A stretch of 64,000 bases of DNA. Source: Anaerolineae bacterium. Its GTDB lineage: Bacteria > Chloroflexota > Anaerolineae > Anaerolineales > E44-bin32. Made by a program: the position numbers and the translations under genes. The notes under the pieces were generated by a model, which made no database searches, was not told the origin of the DNA, and saw only the letters and a program-made list of their open reading frames with translations. The DNA lies in NCBI GenBank assembly GCA_011174825.1, contig DUEZ01000075.1, positions 104,507 through 168,506 on the forward strand, given 5' to 3'. Shown piece after piece: positions 43,540 through 52,967 of the stretch (positions are counted from its first letter, which is position 1; each line of letters starts with the position of its first letter).

Positions 43540-45072
43540 ATGGCTCGGCTACATGAATACCAAGGCAAGCCACTCCTAAACGAAAAGAAGATCAACATAC
43601 CGCAAGGCGGTCCCGCTAGCTCCCCCGGCGAAGCAAAAACGATCGCTGAAGAGATCGATGGTCCGGTGGTGATCAAAGGACAAGCTTGGCTGACAGGGAG
43701 AGCAGCTTTGGGTGCAATCCGTTTCGCAGAGACTCCATCCGAAGCTAGCGAAGCGGCCGCCGCTGTTCTTGGGATGAAGATCAAAGGCATTTCCATTGAC
43801 ACGGTGTTGGTGGAAGTGAAATTAGATATCGACCGCGAATTCTACGCTGGGATCATCATCGACGATGTATCCAAAGCGCCCATGGTGATCTTTAGCCGCA
43901 TCGGTGGCAGTGGAATTGAAGAGATTGCACAAGAGCATCCGGAAGCCCTGGCCCGAGCGGTGATCGACATAAGAACAGGCTTGCTCGATTATCAGGCTCG
44001 TGATCTGGTACGTCAGGTCGGGATACACGGCAAACTCCAACTGGAGCTAGGTACTTTGCTGACCCGTCTCTATAGCGTCGCTCGAAAATATGATGCGCGT
44101 TCAGCGGAGATCAACCCCATCGCACTTACAACGGATGGAAGACTATACGCAGCCGATTGTCGGTTAACCATCGATGACTACGCAGTCTATCGACATCCTG
44201 AGTTAGGGATCGAAATCGCACGTGAGTTTGACCGTCCACCAACACTCTTAGAGAAAATCGCGTGGCAGGTCGAGAAAAACGACTACCGAGGGACTTTCTA
44301 TTTCATACAATTAGAACAGGATTTCAACAAGGGTGAAGGCGTTATTGGGTTCCACGGTGCAGGTGGTGGAGGCTCGATGATGAGCATGGACGCGATTCTC
44401 AATCGCGGTTACAGGCTGGCAAATTTCGTCGACACCAGCGGCAATCCACCGGCCTCTAAGGTTTACCGAGCTGCGCGCATCATCCTCGCCCAAGAGGGCA
44501 TCGATGGCTATTTCGCCTCAGGTTCTGGCGTGGCATCGCAAGAACAGTTTCACAGTGCCCGAGGATTGGTGAAAGCCTTCATGGAGGTCCCGCTCACGGT
44601 TCCAGCTGTGATCCGGCTTGGTGGGAATGCTGAAGAGCGTGCGATCGCCATCTTGGAGCGGGCGCAGGAGCAAATCCCTGCTCCGGTGGAAGGGTATGGC
44701 AAAGATGACACCCCTGAGTTCTGCGCCAGCCGCCTAGATTCGCTCATCAAAGCTGTCAAAGCGCCGACTAAGAAACCATCTGGATTAGAGTATCCTCAAC
44801 TGCTAGAACCATATGCCTTCGAAACTGTTACCGGAGGGAGGGTTACGCTCGATCACAGTGCCTGCAGAGAATGTACATCGAAGGTGTGCATCGATACATG
44901 TGTGCCTGGAATCCTCAGCCTCGATGATGGCCTGCCCGTGTTGAATATCTCGGGTGAGGAAGCCAAGAAGGGTGGATGTATCGAGTGTTTGGCATGCGAA
45001 ATTGAGTGTTATTTTGAGGGTAATCGAGGAGGGCGCGTCGATCTTCCTCTACCTGAGTTGGACGAGCATTGA
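43540..45072 (+). CDS. SucC-like acyl-CoA synthetase beta subunit with C-terminal 2x[4Fe-4S] domain
   Basis: The start at 43540 (MARLHEYQGKPLL) fits the SucC family and has gtgagga upstream; the track adds four residues. Residues 1-400 form an ATP-grasp plus ligase_CoA layout: PVVIKGQAWLTGRAALGAIRFA, YAGIIIDD, EINPIALTTDGRLYAADCRLTIDD, GAGGGGSMMSMDAIL and ANFVDTSGNPPASKVYRAARIIL. The unusual part is residues 442-490: CRECTSKVCIDTC and CIECLACEIEC, two ferredoxin cluster motifs fused to the C-terminus. It would work with the SucD-like subunit as a succinyl-CoA or citryl-CoA synthetase. The function of the clusters is unknown; regulation by redox state or docking to Kor/Hdr are possible. Confidence 0.85.
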   Translation: MARLHEYQGKPLLNEKKINIPQGGPASSPGEAKTIAEEIDGPVVIKGQAWLTGRAALGAIRFAETPSEASEAAAAVLGMKIKGISIDTVLVEVKLDIDREFYAGIIIDDVSKAPMVIFSRIGGSGIEEIAQEHPEALARAVIDIRTGLLDYQARDLVRQVGIHGKLQLELGTLLTRLYSVARKYDARSAEINPIALTTDGRLYAADCRLTIDDYAVYRHPELGIEIAREFDRPPTLLEKIAWQVEKNDYRGTFYFIQLEQDFNKGEGVIGFHGAGGGGSMMSMDAILNRGYRLANFVDTSGNPPASKVYRAARIILAQEGIDGYFASGSGVASQEQFHSARGLVKAFMEVPLTVPAVIRLGGNAEERAIAILERAQEQIPAPVEGYGKDDTPEFCASRLDSLIKAVKAPTKKPSGLEYPQLLEPYAFETVTGGRVTLDHSACRECTSKVCIDTCVPGILSLDDGLPVLNISGEEAKKGGCIECLACEIECYFEGNRGGRVDLPLPELDEH

Positions 45073-45109
45073 TTTTATTAGCGGGTAAGTTATTAGAGTT
45101 GTTTCACAT

Positions 45110-47383
45110 ATGAGGCGGGATGTGATTCGATCAATTATATTGATCCTTTTCATGCTATCTGGTTTTCTATGTTCCTCGTGCACTTCAGAAACGATCGAAG
45201 TTCCAAGAGCTACCTTTTCAACCAGCTCAACATCCACTCATGAACCCACTCAAACACCGATGGGTGGTGGTTCGGGAAACATCGTGTTTTCTTCCTACCG
45301 CGAGGGTGAGTCAGAGATCTTCACCATAGACTTGGATGGATCGGGAATGATCAGGCTTACGGAGGACACCGCTCGATTGAACCAACCTACGTGGTCGCCC
45401 GATGGCAGTCACATCGCCTACGTCCGACGAGAATGGCCCACGAACCTGGAAATCTATGTCATGAAAGCCGATGGCTCGGATCAGATTCGCTTGACTCACA
45501 ACTTCCACGCGTTCGACATCGAGCCGGATTGGTCCCCCGATGGTTCGCAGATCGCATTCGCGTCTTCAATGTTTGGATATCTAGACATCTTCACGATCAA
45601 CCTTGATGACTTTCAACAAACCAGACTGACGGAAAATTGGGGTGTTGATTCAAGCCCCGATTGGTCCCCAAACGGCCAACAGATCGTTTATCGTTCCGAA
45701 CACAACGAGAACAACGAGATCTTCATCATGGACGCCGATGGATCAGCGAAAATAAATTTAACGAACCATCCCGCGAGTGATACAGATCCCGCTTGGTCGC
45801 ACGATGGGAGTAGGATCGCGTTTGTATCCGATCGAAATGAGTCCGAAGACATCTATGTGATGAACGCCGATGGCTCCAATCTTTTCCGACTCACGAACAG
45901 CCCAGCAAAAGACACCTATCCTGCCTGGTCACCTGATGGCAGGATGATTGCGTTCTATTCCGATCGAAGCGGGAACTTTGAGATCTACGTGATGGAAGCG
46001 GATGGTTCAAACCAGATCCCGATCACGGATCATGGGGATTTTGACGGCTTCCCTGATTGGGAACCTCAGCCGTCGGCTATTCAAACCATCTCCATTCAAC
46101 CACTTCATTCCGTCAATCCCGAAATCCTCTCCTGGCTTCAACAGAACGCATTTCTTATCCCGAGCATCACACCAAGAGCCGGTTACAATGATCTTCTACC
46201 CCTCAAGGAGGTCTTCGAGGAAGCTCGCTTCGTCGCATTGGGAGAAGCAGCTCTTGGAACAGTTGAATCCATTCGGATGAAGCATCTCATGGTGGAATTC
46301 TTAATTTCCGAGTTAGGATTTAATAAGATCATCCTCGCTATGGATTGGGAAACTGCAAATCAAATAAACCAATCAATTCAAGCTAACGATGACGATCTTG
46401 AGCAGATCTTAGCGGCTCTTGACCATGCGAGCTGGAGCACGGTAGAGATGCTTGATTTAATCAACATGCTGCGATCATATATTCAGTTCTACGATAGTCC
46501 CACGCGTCCAATCATCGTAAGCGGATATTACAATATCACGCCAGATCTCCCGATGGATCAGGTGATCCAATTCCTTGAACGGATAGATCCAGCGAGTGCT
46601 GAAATCGTTGTAAACCGCTATTCATGCTTCAGGAAATTCTACCCAAGCTGGTTTATGTACTCCGAAATACCGAATGAAGAAAAGGAATTTTGCAGTGAGG
46701 AGGTGCAATCGGTCCTTGATTATTTACGCTCCCAAAGGTCAGTATATGAATCCTCATTCACACCTGAGTATTATTCTTACGTCCTCTTAAGTGCTCAATT
46801 GGTAGCAAACTTTGAAGAGCAATATCGCGTCGAAGATCCTTGGCTCCGTGAATCACGCAGCAGACGCAACACCGCCGAGAGTATTCGCTGGCTGGGGGAA
46901 CAGGGCGGAAATGATGACAAAGTAATCTTACTAGGTGATAATTTCACTATCGCCGATTATGATCCATCCTTTTCCACTGGAAATCTCGCTAGCCAAGGTC
47001 ATCATCTGCAGGACTATTATGGGAAGGCAATGGTTGCCATTGGATTTGCCTTCCACTCTGGCGGGGTAAATGCGCGCAACTTTGGTATGGGCAGCCCGAT
47101 CATGGTACAACAAGTACAGCCTGCATCGGAGGGCTCCTTCGAGTGGGTCGCACACAATCTTGGCTGGCCCGCATTCATGCTCGACCTAAGAGAGATCGAT
47201 TTGGAGCAATTAGGAGCAGTCTGGTTGGATCAACCGCTCTATCTTCACAGCATAGGCGAGTTTTATCGTCGTAGTGATCCCGAAACCTATTTCTTTCAAT
47301 ACCACCTTCCTACTGCTTTTGACGCCATCCTTTATATCGATGAGGTGACCCCTTCTCACTTGTTGCCATCATCAGATGATTAA
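45110..47383 (+). CDS. Lipoprotein with TolB-like beta-propeller and catalytically degenerate erythromycin-esterase domain
   Basis: The 757-residue product has a signal with lipobox LCSSC. Residues about 50-320 contain six WD40-like PD40 repeats of the type WSPDGxxIAFxSxRxxxxxIYVMxADGSN. Residues about 350-750 resemble the erythromycin esterase fold (FVALGEAALGTVESIRMKHLMVEFLISELGFNKIILA ... AMVAIGFAFHSGGVNA). The two histidines expected in active esterases are gone: the GExxHG motif reads GEAALG, and the AHNxHI motif reads GDNFTI. A surface binding or scaffolding role is more likely than hydrolysis. It lies oddly between the two subunit genes of the CoA ligase. Confidence 0.8.
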   Translation: MRRDVIRSIILILFMLSGFLCSSCTSETIEVPRATFSTSSTSTHEPTQTPMGGGSGNIVFSSYREGESEIFTIDLDGSGMIRLTEDTARLNQPTWSPDGSHIAYVRREWPTNLEIYVMKADGSDQIRLTHNFHAFDIEPDWSPDGSQIAFASSMFGYLDIFTINLDDFQQTRLTENWGVDSSPDWSPNGQQIVYRSEHNENNEIFIMDADGSAKINLTNHPASDTDPAWSHDGSRIAFVSDRNESEDIYVMNADGSNLFRLTNSPAKDTYPAWSPDGRMIAFYSDRSGNFEIYVMEADGSNQIPITDHGDFDGFPDWEPQPSAIQTISIQPLHSVNPEILSWLQQNAFLIPSITPRAGYNDLLPLKEVFEEARFVALGEAALGTVESIRMKHLMVEFLISELGFNKIILAMDWETANQINQSIQANDDDLEQILAALDHASWSTVEMLDLINMLRSYIQFYDSPTRPIIVSGYYNITPDLPMDQVIQFLERIDPASAEIVVNRYSCFRKFYPSWFMYSEIPNEEKEFCSEEVQSVLDYLRSQRSVYESSFTPEYYSYVLLSAQLVANFEEQYRVEDPWLRESRSRRNTAESIRWLGEQGGNDDKVILLGDNFTIADYDPSFSTGNLASQGHHLQDYYGKAMVAIGFAFHSGGVNARNFGMGSPIMVQQVQPASEGSFEWVAHNLGWPAFMLDLREIDLEQLGAVWLDQPLYLHSIGEFYRRSDPETYFFQYHLPTAFDAILYIDEVTPSHLLPSSDD

Positions 47384-47397
47384 AACGAGATTAGCAT

Positions 47398-48309
47398 ATG
47401 TCTATCCTGATTGATCAAACAAAACGTGTTCTTGTCCAAGGCATCACTGGCCGTGAGGGGCGCGCCAGAGCGCAACTGATGAAGGAGTATGGAACGCAGG
47501 TCATCGCTGGCGTGACACCTGGCAAAGGTGACCAAGAAGTTGACGGTGTACCTGTCTTTGACACCATTCGAGAAGCTTGGGAAATCGTAGGTGAAATCGA
47601 CATCAGCGTTCTGTTCATCCCGGCTCCGATCGTGAAGAGTGCAGCATTAGAGGCGATCGATGCAGGGGTCAAACTCTTGGTCATCGTTCCTGATCGCGTG
47701 CCCATCTATGATGTCCTTGAAATCGCCGATGCTGCTCAAGCGGCGGAAGCCCAATTCGTAGGCCCCAATACCCTCGGTGTACTCTCGCCCGGGAAGGCGG
47801 TCCTGGGAATGATCGGTGGAAGAGCGGCCTCTGCACGTTCGTGGTTTATTCCGGGTCCGGTGGGGATAACCTCACGCTCTGGGGGAATCACCTCCTCCAT
47901 GGCTTATTATCTGGCCCAGGAAGGCATAGGAGCCACAACTCTCGTGCATGTCGGCGGGGACGTGGTTGTGGGGCTCCCTCACCCCGAGATCACTAAACTG
48001 TTCGAAAACGATCCCGAAACTGAAGCCATCGTGATGTTCGGAGAGATCGGCGGGGGTCAAGAGGAGCAAGTCGCTGATTTGGTGGAAGCAGGCGAGGTGA
48101 CCAAGCCGATCATCGCCTTCATCGGAGGAAAAGCCGCAAAGAGCGGGACACGCTTTAGCCATGCAGGTGCGATCATCGAGGGCGGTCGAGGGACCTATGA
48201 AGGAAAGGTCAATCGTTTGAGAGAAGTCGGTGTGACAGTCGTGGAGGCCTTCGGTGAACTACCCCAAGCGACGAAGGCCGTTCTCCAAAAACACGGGATG
48301 ATGAGATGA
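47398..48309 (+). CDS. SucD-like acyl-CoA synthetase alpha subunit
   Basis: This 303-residue subunit has the CoA-binding fold start [33 protein letters not shown], the [18 protein letters not shown] stretch, [20 protein letters not shown] and the phosphohistidine site FSHAGAI (His255). It carries the phosphate during ligation of succinate (or citrate) with CoA. The stop overlaps the start of the citryl-CoA lyase-like gene as ATGA. That is the same order in which these domains are joined in ATP-citrate lyase, so a citrate-cleaving or citrate-forming complex is plausible. Confidence 0.9.
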   Translation: MSILIDQTKRVLVQGITGREGRARAQLMKEYGTQVIAGVTPGKGDQEVDGVPVFDTIREAWEIVGEIDISVLFIPAPIVKSAALEAIDAGVKLLVIVPDRVPIYDVLEIADAAQAAEAQFVGPNTLGVLSPGKAVLGMIGGRAASARSWFIPGPVGITSRSGGITSSMAYYLAQEGIGATTLVHVGGDVVVGLPHPEITKLFENDPETEAIVMFGEIGGGQEEQVADLVEAGEVTKPIIAFIGGKAAKSGTRFSHAGAIIEGGRGTYEGKVNRLREVGVTVVEAFGELPQATKAVLQKHGMMR

Positions 48310-49082
48310 ACGAAACAACCTGGAAAACAGCGATCACAGAGATCAATCCGAACGAGGTCAGGCTTCGAGGATACCGAATCGATGAACTGATGGGTGAAAT
48401 CACTTTCGCCCAGTCTATTTTCTTGGCCTTGAAAGGTGAATTGCCCCCAGCAGGGGTTGCGAAAATGCTTGACGCTATGCTCGTGTCCTCGATTGACCAC
48501 GGAGCGACACCGCCATCAACAATCGCCGCGCGTACTGCTGTCTCAACCGGTGCCCCCCTCAACGCTGCTCTTGCAGCGGGGGTATTATCCATCAATCGCT
48601 ACCATGGCGCGGCAATTTATGACTGCATGGGCGTGCTTGAGGAAGGTCTAAGACTCGTGAGGGAAACGGGTAAGAATATGGAAACCATTGCGGCTGAACT
48701 CCTTGCGGAATACCAGGAGAAAAAGAAACGAATCGCCGGTTTTGGTCACCGCATACATTCCTCCGATCCAAGGACTGCCAAGCTGTTCTCCCTTGCAGAA
48801 ACGTTAAGTGTTGCTGATGATGGTGTGGCAATGATTCTGGCCTTGCAGTCGGCGTTCCGTGAATCTGGAAAGGACCTGCCGATTAACGTCGATGGTGCGA
48901 TCGCGGCTCTGCTCATTGATCTCGAAATGCCGCGCGAGTTAGCCAACGCCTTCTTTATTATGGCTCGCGTACCTGGATTGATAGCCCACATCTATGAAGA
49001 ACAAACTCGTGAGCGCCCGATGCGTCGAATCCATCCTTCGAATCATACATACGACGGCCCTGCGCCAAGGGATCTATCCTAA
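48306..49082 (+). CDS. Short citrate-synthase-like protein, citryl-CoA lyase type
   Basis: At 258 residues it is much shorter than citrate synthases (about 370-430) and matches the stand-alone citryl-CoA lyase size. Three catalytic positions can be aligned: His65 (SIDHGATPPSTIAAR), His100 (NRYHGAA) and Asp196 (INVDGAI). The arginine-rich RIAGFGHRIHSSDPRT block is present. The enzyme should split citryl-CoA into acetyl-CoA and oxaloacetate, or condense them. A succinyl/citryl-CoA synthetase alpha gene immediately precedes it with an overlap. It could alternatively act on a related tricarboxylic acid such as 2-methylcitrate. Confidence 0.82.
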   Translation: MNETTWKTAITEINPNEVRLRGYRIDELMGEITFAQSIFLALKGELPPAGVAKMLDAMLVSSIDHGATPPSTIAARTAVSTGAPLNAALAAGVLSINRYHGAAIYDCMGVLEEGLRLVRETGKNMETIAAELLAEYQEKKKRIAGFGHRIHSSDPRTAKLFSLAETLSVADDGVAMILALQSAFRESGKDLPINVDGAIAALLIDLEMPRELANAFFIMARVPGLIAHIYEEQTRERPMRRIHPSNHTYDGPAPRDLS

Positions 49083-49120
49083 GTGATCCGCCAACCAGGA
49101 TTTGAGGCACAATACAGGTT

Positions 49121-49190
49121 AAAGCACCCTGAGCCTGTCGAAGGGTGCTTTCAACACGATTCCGTCATCCTTCGACAGGCTCAGGATGAC
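49121..49190. repeat. Two R4-type hairpins in opposite orientation
   Basis: AAAGCACCCTgagcctgtcgaAGGGTGCTTT (49121-49151) and GTCATCCTtcgacaggctcAGGATGAC (49164-49190). The loops gagcctgtcga and tcgacaggctc are themselves complementary. The first has a T-run and could end transcription after the lyase gene. Confidence 0.75.
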
Positions 49191-49225
49191 TATAATCCAT
49201 CTCATTAAGTCGAGGAGAGATCGAG

Positions 49226-49765
49226 ATGCAGAAAGAGTTAATCAAGCTCATCCCAGAGTTCAACGCCATTGAAGATGATGACCTACGTCAACGGGTCTTG
49301 GATGTCTGGACGGAAGCCATGGAGATCGGCGGGTGGACTGTAGATGATCTGCGTGAGTTGCCCTATACACTATTGGTAGAGGATGTGGATATCACCTTCC
49401 CCCAACATGTTAGCGTTGTCTGCCGTTTGTGTATCGCGATCGAATCGGTGCTCAAAAATACTTACGGTGAACGATACGAGATCAACCACAACACTCTAGT
49501 TGCAGGTGCCCTCTTGGCTGATGTAGGGAAACTGATCGAGTTTCGAAAGGTGGACAGTGATTATCAGTGGGCGAGCATGTACCAGTATCTGCGCCACCCT
49601 TTCACCGGAGTTGGTCTTTGTTTTAAGCACGAAATCCCGGAGGCGGTCATGCATGTCGTCGCTACGCATTCCTGGGAAGGGGATAAATTTAAACGACGCC
49701 CGGAATCAATCATCTTCCACCACGCCGATTTCACGGATTTTGATTTGACGAAGAATTGGGGGTAA
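49226..49765 (+). CDS. HD-fold protein with altered metal site
   Basis: The 179-residue protein has an HD-superfamily pattern: FPQHVSVVCRLC, ALLADVGKLIEF where active members have LLHDVGK, then HPFTGVGLCFKHEIPEAVMHVVATHSWEG and a late FHHADFTDFD. The His of the central HD pair is replaced by Ala, so normal two-metal phosphohydrolase activity is doubtful. It stands between the citryl-CoA lyase-like gene and the aconitase genes. I cannot name a substrate. gaggagag precedes the ATG. Confidence 0.7.
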   Translation: MQKELIKLIPEFNAIEDDDLRQRVLDVWTEAMEIGGWTVDDLRELPYTLLVEDVDITFPQHVSVVCRLCIAIESVLKNTYGERYEINHNTLVAGALLADVGKLIEFRKVDSDYQWASMYQYLRHPFTGVGLCFKHEIPEAVMHVVATHSWEGDKFKRRPESIIFHHADFTDFDLTKNWG

Positions 49766-49864
49766 ATAATTGGGCACTTAAGCACCAGGGCGTTTGACCT
49801 TGATGATTCTTGAACTATTCAGTGATAATCTGATCAATAGAAAGTATCAATGATAGGGAGAAGC

Positions 49865-51121
49865 ATGGGACAGACTTTTGCAGAGAAAATCCTGGCCAAG
49901 AAAGCCGGGGTGAAGAAAACACAACCAGGCGAGATTGTAGAGGTCGCTCCCGATGTCGCTCTTTCACACGACAATACGGCTGCCATTTATGAGATTTTCA
50001 AGCGAATGGGAGGCGAGAGCGTATTTGACCCGGGAGTACATGCCATTTTCCTCGACCATGCCGCACCAGCACCAACGACGAAACACGCTGAAAACCACCA
50101 CCTCATCCGTCAATTTGTGCAAGATCAGTCTATCCCACACTTTTACGACGTTGGTCGTGGAATTTGTCATCAGGTCTTAGTCGAGGAGGGCTTGGCTCTC
50201 CCTGGTGAGTTGGTCTTGGGCTCTGATTCACATACCCCACATGCAGGTGTGATGGGTGCTTTCGCGGCAGGGATCGGTCGCAGTGAGATGGCTTCCATCT
50301 GGGCGCTCGGTAATCTTTGGTTGCGTGTCCCTGAGACCATGAAGATCATCGTTAAGGGACAACTTATGGAAGGCGTGACATCCAAGGATCTGGCGTTACA
50401 CGTCATCGGAGATTTAGGTAGTGATGGCGCTCTCTACATGTCGGTCGAATGGCATGGCGATGGTGTCGAAGCACTTAGCCTTGCAGAACGTGCGGTTTTA
50501 CCCAATATGACGGCAGAGATGGGCGCAAAGAACAGCTACCTCCCTCCCGATCAGGTGGTATTCGATTATCTCAACCAGAGAGCCAAGCGTTCCTACGAAC
50601 CGATCTTGCCCGATCCAGACGCTCAATATGCGATGGTAAAAGAATATAAATCCGCGGAGATCGAGCCATTGATCGCCTGTCCTCATACCGTGGACAATGT
50701 GAAACCCCTCTCTGAAATCGCCGGCACACACGTTGACCAAGCATTCCTGGGGACATGCACCAACGGCCGCTTGGAAGATTTGGCCATGGCTGCAGAGGTG
50801 TTATCCGGTCGACAACTGGCGAAGGGCACTCGAATGATCGTCATCCCTGCTTCTTCGGAAGTTTACAAAGAAGCTTTACTCGCAGGATACATTGAGGTTT
50901 TCCTCAGCGCAGGTGCCATCGTGGAAAGCCCTGGTTGTGGACCATGCATGGGTAACCACATGGGCGTACCTGCTGTTGGTGAAGTCACCATCAGCAGCGC
51001 CAACCGGAACTTCCGGGGTCGCATGGGTACCAAAGATAGCGAGATTTATCTAGCGAACCCTAAAGTTGTCGCTGCCTCGGCTGTTGCGGGTGAAATCATC
51101 CATCCAAAGGATCTACAGTGA
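49865..51121 (+). CDS. Aconitase/3-isopropylmalate dehydratase family, large subunit (LeuC-like)
   Basis: The start at 49865 ([15 protein letters not shown]) has agggagaagc upstream; the track adds five residues. The 418-residue protein has [42 protein letters not shown], and the cluster ligands [17 protein letters not shown] and [14 protein letters not shown] for one [4Fe-4S]. LeuC-type two-subunit enzymes isomerise isopropylmalate, homocitrate or citrate. In this neighbourhood (IDH, lyase, Kor) citrate/isocitrate is the natural substrate, but the sequence alone cannot rule out leucine synthesis. Confidence 0.9.
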   Translation: MGQTFAEKILAKKAGVKKTQPGEIVEVAPDVALSHDNTAAIYEIFKRMGGESVFDPGVHAIFLDHAAPAPTTKHAENHHLIRQFVQDQSIPHFYDVGRGICHQVLVEEGLALPGELVLGSDSHTPHAGVMGAFAAGIGRSEMASIWALGNLWLRVPETMKIIVKGQLMEGVTSKDLALHVIGDLGSDGALYMSVEWHGDGVEALSLAERAVLPNMTAEMGAKNSYLPPDQVVFDYLNQRAKRSYEPILPDPDAQYAMVKEYKSAEIEPLIACPHTVDNVKPLSEIAGTHVDQAFLGTCTNGRLEDLAMAAEVLSGRQLAKGTRMIVIPASSEVYKEALLAGYIEVFLSAGAIVESPGCGPCMGNHMGVPAVGEVTISSANRNFRGRMGTKDSEIYLANPKVVAASAVAGEIIHPKDLQ

Positions 51122-51648
51122 TGAATGCAAATTTCGTGATCAAAGGTCGCGTTTGGAAATATAGCGATAATGTCAATACAGATGTGATTTTCCCTGGCAA
51201 GTACACCTACACCGTCAGCGACCCAGCTGAAATGCCGCAGTACGCGCTTGCAGACTTGGATCCTAACTTCGCAGAACAGGTCCAACCTTTTGACATCATC
51301 GTGGCGGGAACCAATTGGGGCTGTGGCTCTTCGCGGGAGCAAGCTGTGACGTGCCTCAAGGAAAGTGGATTAGGGGCCATTGTAGCGAAATCTTTCGCCA
51401 GGATTTACTACCGCAATTGCCTCAACGCTGCGCTTCCGGCTTTGATCAGTCCTGATGCAGTAGACGCGATTCAGGACGGTGAGATCATCGAGATCAACTT
51501 GCAACGAGGCGAGATCCACTGCGCGGCCGGGACATTCACCTTTCCCCCACTGCCTGAGACGGTGATGAAGATCTTCGATGTCGGTGGATTGATACCTTAT
51601 ACACACCAAAGATTAAAAACTCAGAAGGAGGGCCAGAAAAAGGGCTGA
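51118..51648 (+). CDS. Aconitase/3-isopropylmalate dehydratase family, small subunit (LeuD-like)
   Basis: This 176-residue swivel subunit has [20 protein letters not shown] and [46 protein letters not shown]. The GCGSSREQA loop binds substrate. It starts with GTG at 51118 or ATG at 51121, overlapping the large subunit stop. Together they form the active dehydratase. Confidence 0.9.
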   Translation: MMNANFVIKGRVWKYSDNVNTDVIFPGKYTYTVSDPAEMPQYALADLDPNFAEQVQPFDIIVAGTNWGCGSSREQAVTCLKESGLGAIVAKSFARIYYRNCLNAALPALISPDAVDAIQDGEIIEINLQRGEIHCAAGTFTFPPLPETVMKIFDVGGLIPYTHQRLKTQKEGQKKG

Positions 51649-51679
51649 CATCTCTCAATAAAGAAGTTAGACCCGTACA

Positions 51680-52930
51680 TTGACACAAAAACACAATGGG
51701 CAAAGCACCTTGAAAAGAGACCGGGAAAATTCTAGCAATTCGATACAGGGAACAACCACATTAAGATCCTTATGGAAAGCAATCTTCTGGGTTTCCTTCC
51801 CCTTTGGTATCCTCTCGTTCGTCCTACCCATTTACGGCAAAGATTTAGGAGCCTCCGCCCTTGAGATCGGAGGCTTCTTCTCCGCCATGTCCGTTGTACC
51901 TGTTATTGTGCGACCCTTTCTTGGCCGAGCGCTAGACAAGTGGGGGAGGCGTCCATTTCTTCTGATTGGACTGTTCAGCCATGCAATAGCCATGGTTGCG
52001 TTCTCTTTCTCGAGCACGGTCGTTCTGCTGACTGGCGCTCGGTTTGTGCAGGGCTTAGGAACGGCTTTCCTCTGGCTGACGGCTTACACGATCGTCGCGG
52101 ATAAGGCAAAAGAAACAGGACGCGGCCATAACTTTGGCCTCATTGACGAAGCCGCAAATCGGGGTGCGATCATCGGCACGACAGCAGGTTTTTTAGCGCT
52201 TTTTGCCCTATCGAATGTTGAATGGAGATACATTTGGTTCTGGCTATTCTTTTGTTATGGGATATTCTCACTTTTAGGTTTTTGGTACGGCTGGCGTGGT
52301 GTCGGCGAAACCCGGCCAACGGACGTTTCTCCGCGGGCAGAAAGTCGTCCCATTTCAGGTCAGTTGCTGGCGCTAATGGGCATCATTTTCATCACCGGTG
52401 CATCCACTGCCATGGTCTGGCCACTGCTTATGGTCTTTCTGCAAGACATCCTTCAAGCAGAGATATGGGCGCTGGCCTCCGCTTATCTCCCGGCCGCATT
52501 GCTCAGCGCTTATCTCCCCTCACACATGGGGAAGATCGCTGATCGATGGGGACGTAAACCGCCTATGATCGCTGGTCTGGTGATAGGAGCCATCGCATCC
52601 GCGCTGATCCCCCATCTACGGAGCATCATTGGACTAGCAACTTTGTGGGCAGTTGAATCGCTGGGATACGTCACCTCTCTACCAGCAGAACGAGCTTTCG
52701 TCGCTGACATCGCCGGAGAAGACGTCCGCGGAACAAGTTATGGACTCTATACCTTCGCTTATTTCCTTGGGGCAGTGCTTGGGCCATTGGTTGGTGGATG
52801 GTTGTATGACACCTATGGGCATGGAACGCCGTTTTATCTCAATGCAGCAGTTCTGCTTCTCGGAGGTCTATTGGTCGCGATCATTTTACGTGAAACCAAA
52901 CCGAGTCAAACCCTTGTGACAAGGATTTGA
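51680..52930 (+). CDS. Major facilitator superfamily transporter
   Basis: The 416-residue product has about twelve membrane helices and the MFS loop motif VRPFLGRALDKWGRRPFLLIG between helices 2 and 3, with a second copy (GKIADRWGRKPPMIAGLVIG) in the other half. The track start is a TTG with a weak ribosome-binding region; an internal start is possible because the first 30 residues are polar and unconserved in appearance. Placed between aconitase and IDH genes, it may carry a di- or tricarboxylate, but this is only positional evidence. Confidence 0.85.
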   Translation: MTQKHNGQSTLKRDRENSSNSIQGTTTLRSLWKAIFWVSFPFGILSFVLPIYGKDLGASALEIGGFFSAMSVVPVIVRPFLGRALDKWGRRPFLLIGLFSHAIAMVAFSFSSTVVLLTGARFVQGLGTAFLWLTAYTIVADKAKETGRGHNFGLIDEAANRGAIIGTTAGFLALFALSNVEWRYIWFWLFFCYGIFSLLGFWYGWRGVGETRPTDVSPRAESRPISGQLLALMGIIFITGASTAMVWPLLMVFLQDILQAEIWALASAYLPAALLSAYLPSHMGKIADRWGRKPPMIAGLVIGAIASALIPHLRSIIGLATLWAVESLGYVTSLPAERAFVADIAGEDVRGTSYGLYTFAYFLGAVLGPLVGGWLYDTYGHGTPFYLNAAVLLLGGLLVAIILRETKPSQTLVTRI

Positions 52931-52967
52931 TCAGATTTATTAAACTTCACATGAGAAGAGGTCAACA

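Noticed and set aside
45110-47383. Macrolide resistance esterase
   Set aside because: Both catalytic histidine motifs of erythromycin esterases are substituted, so resistance activity is not supported.
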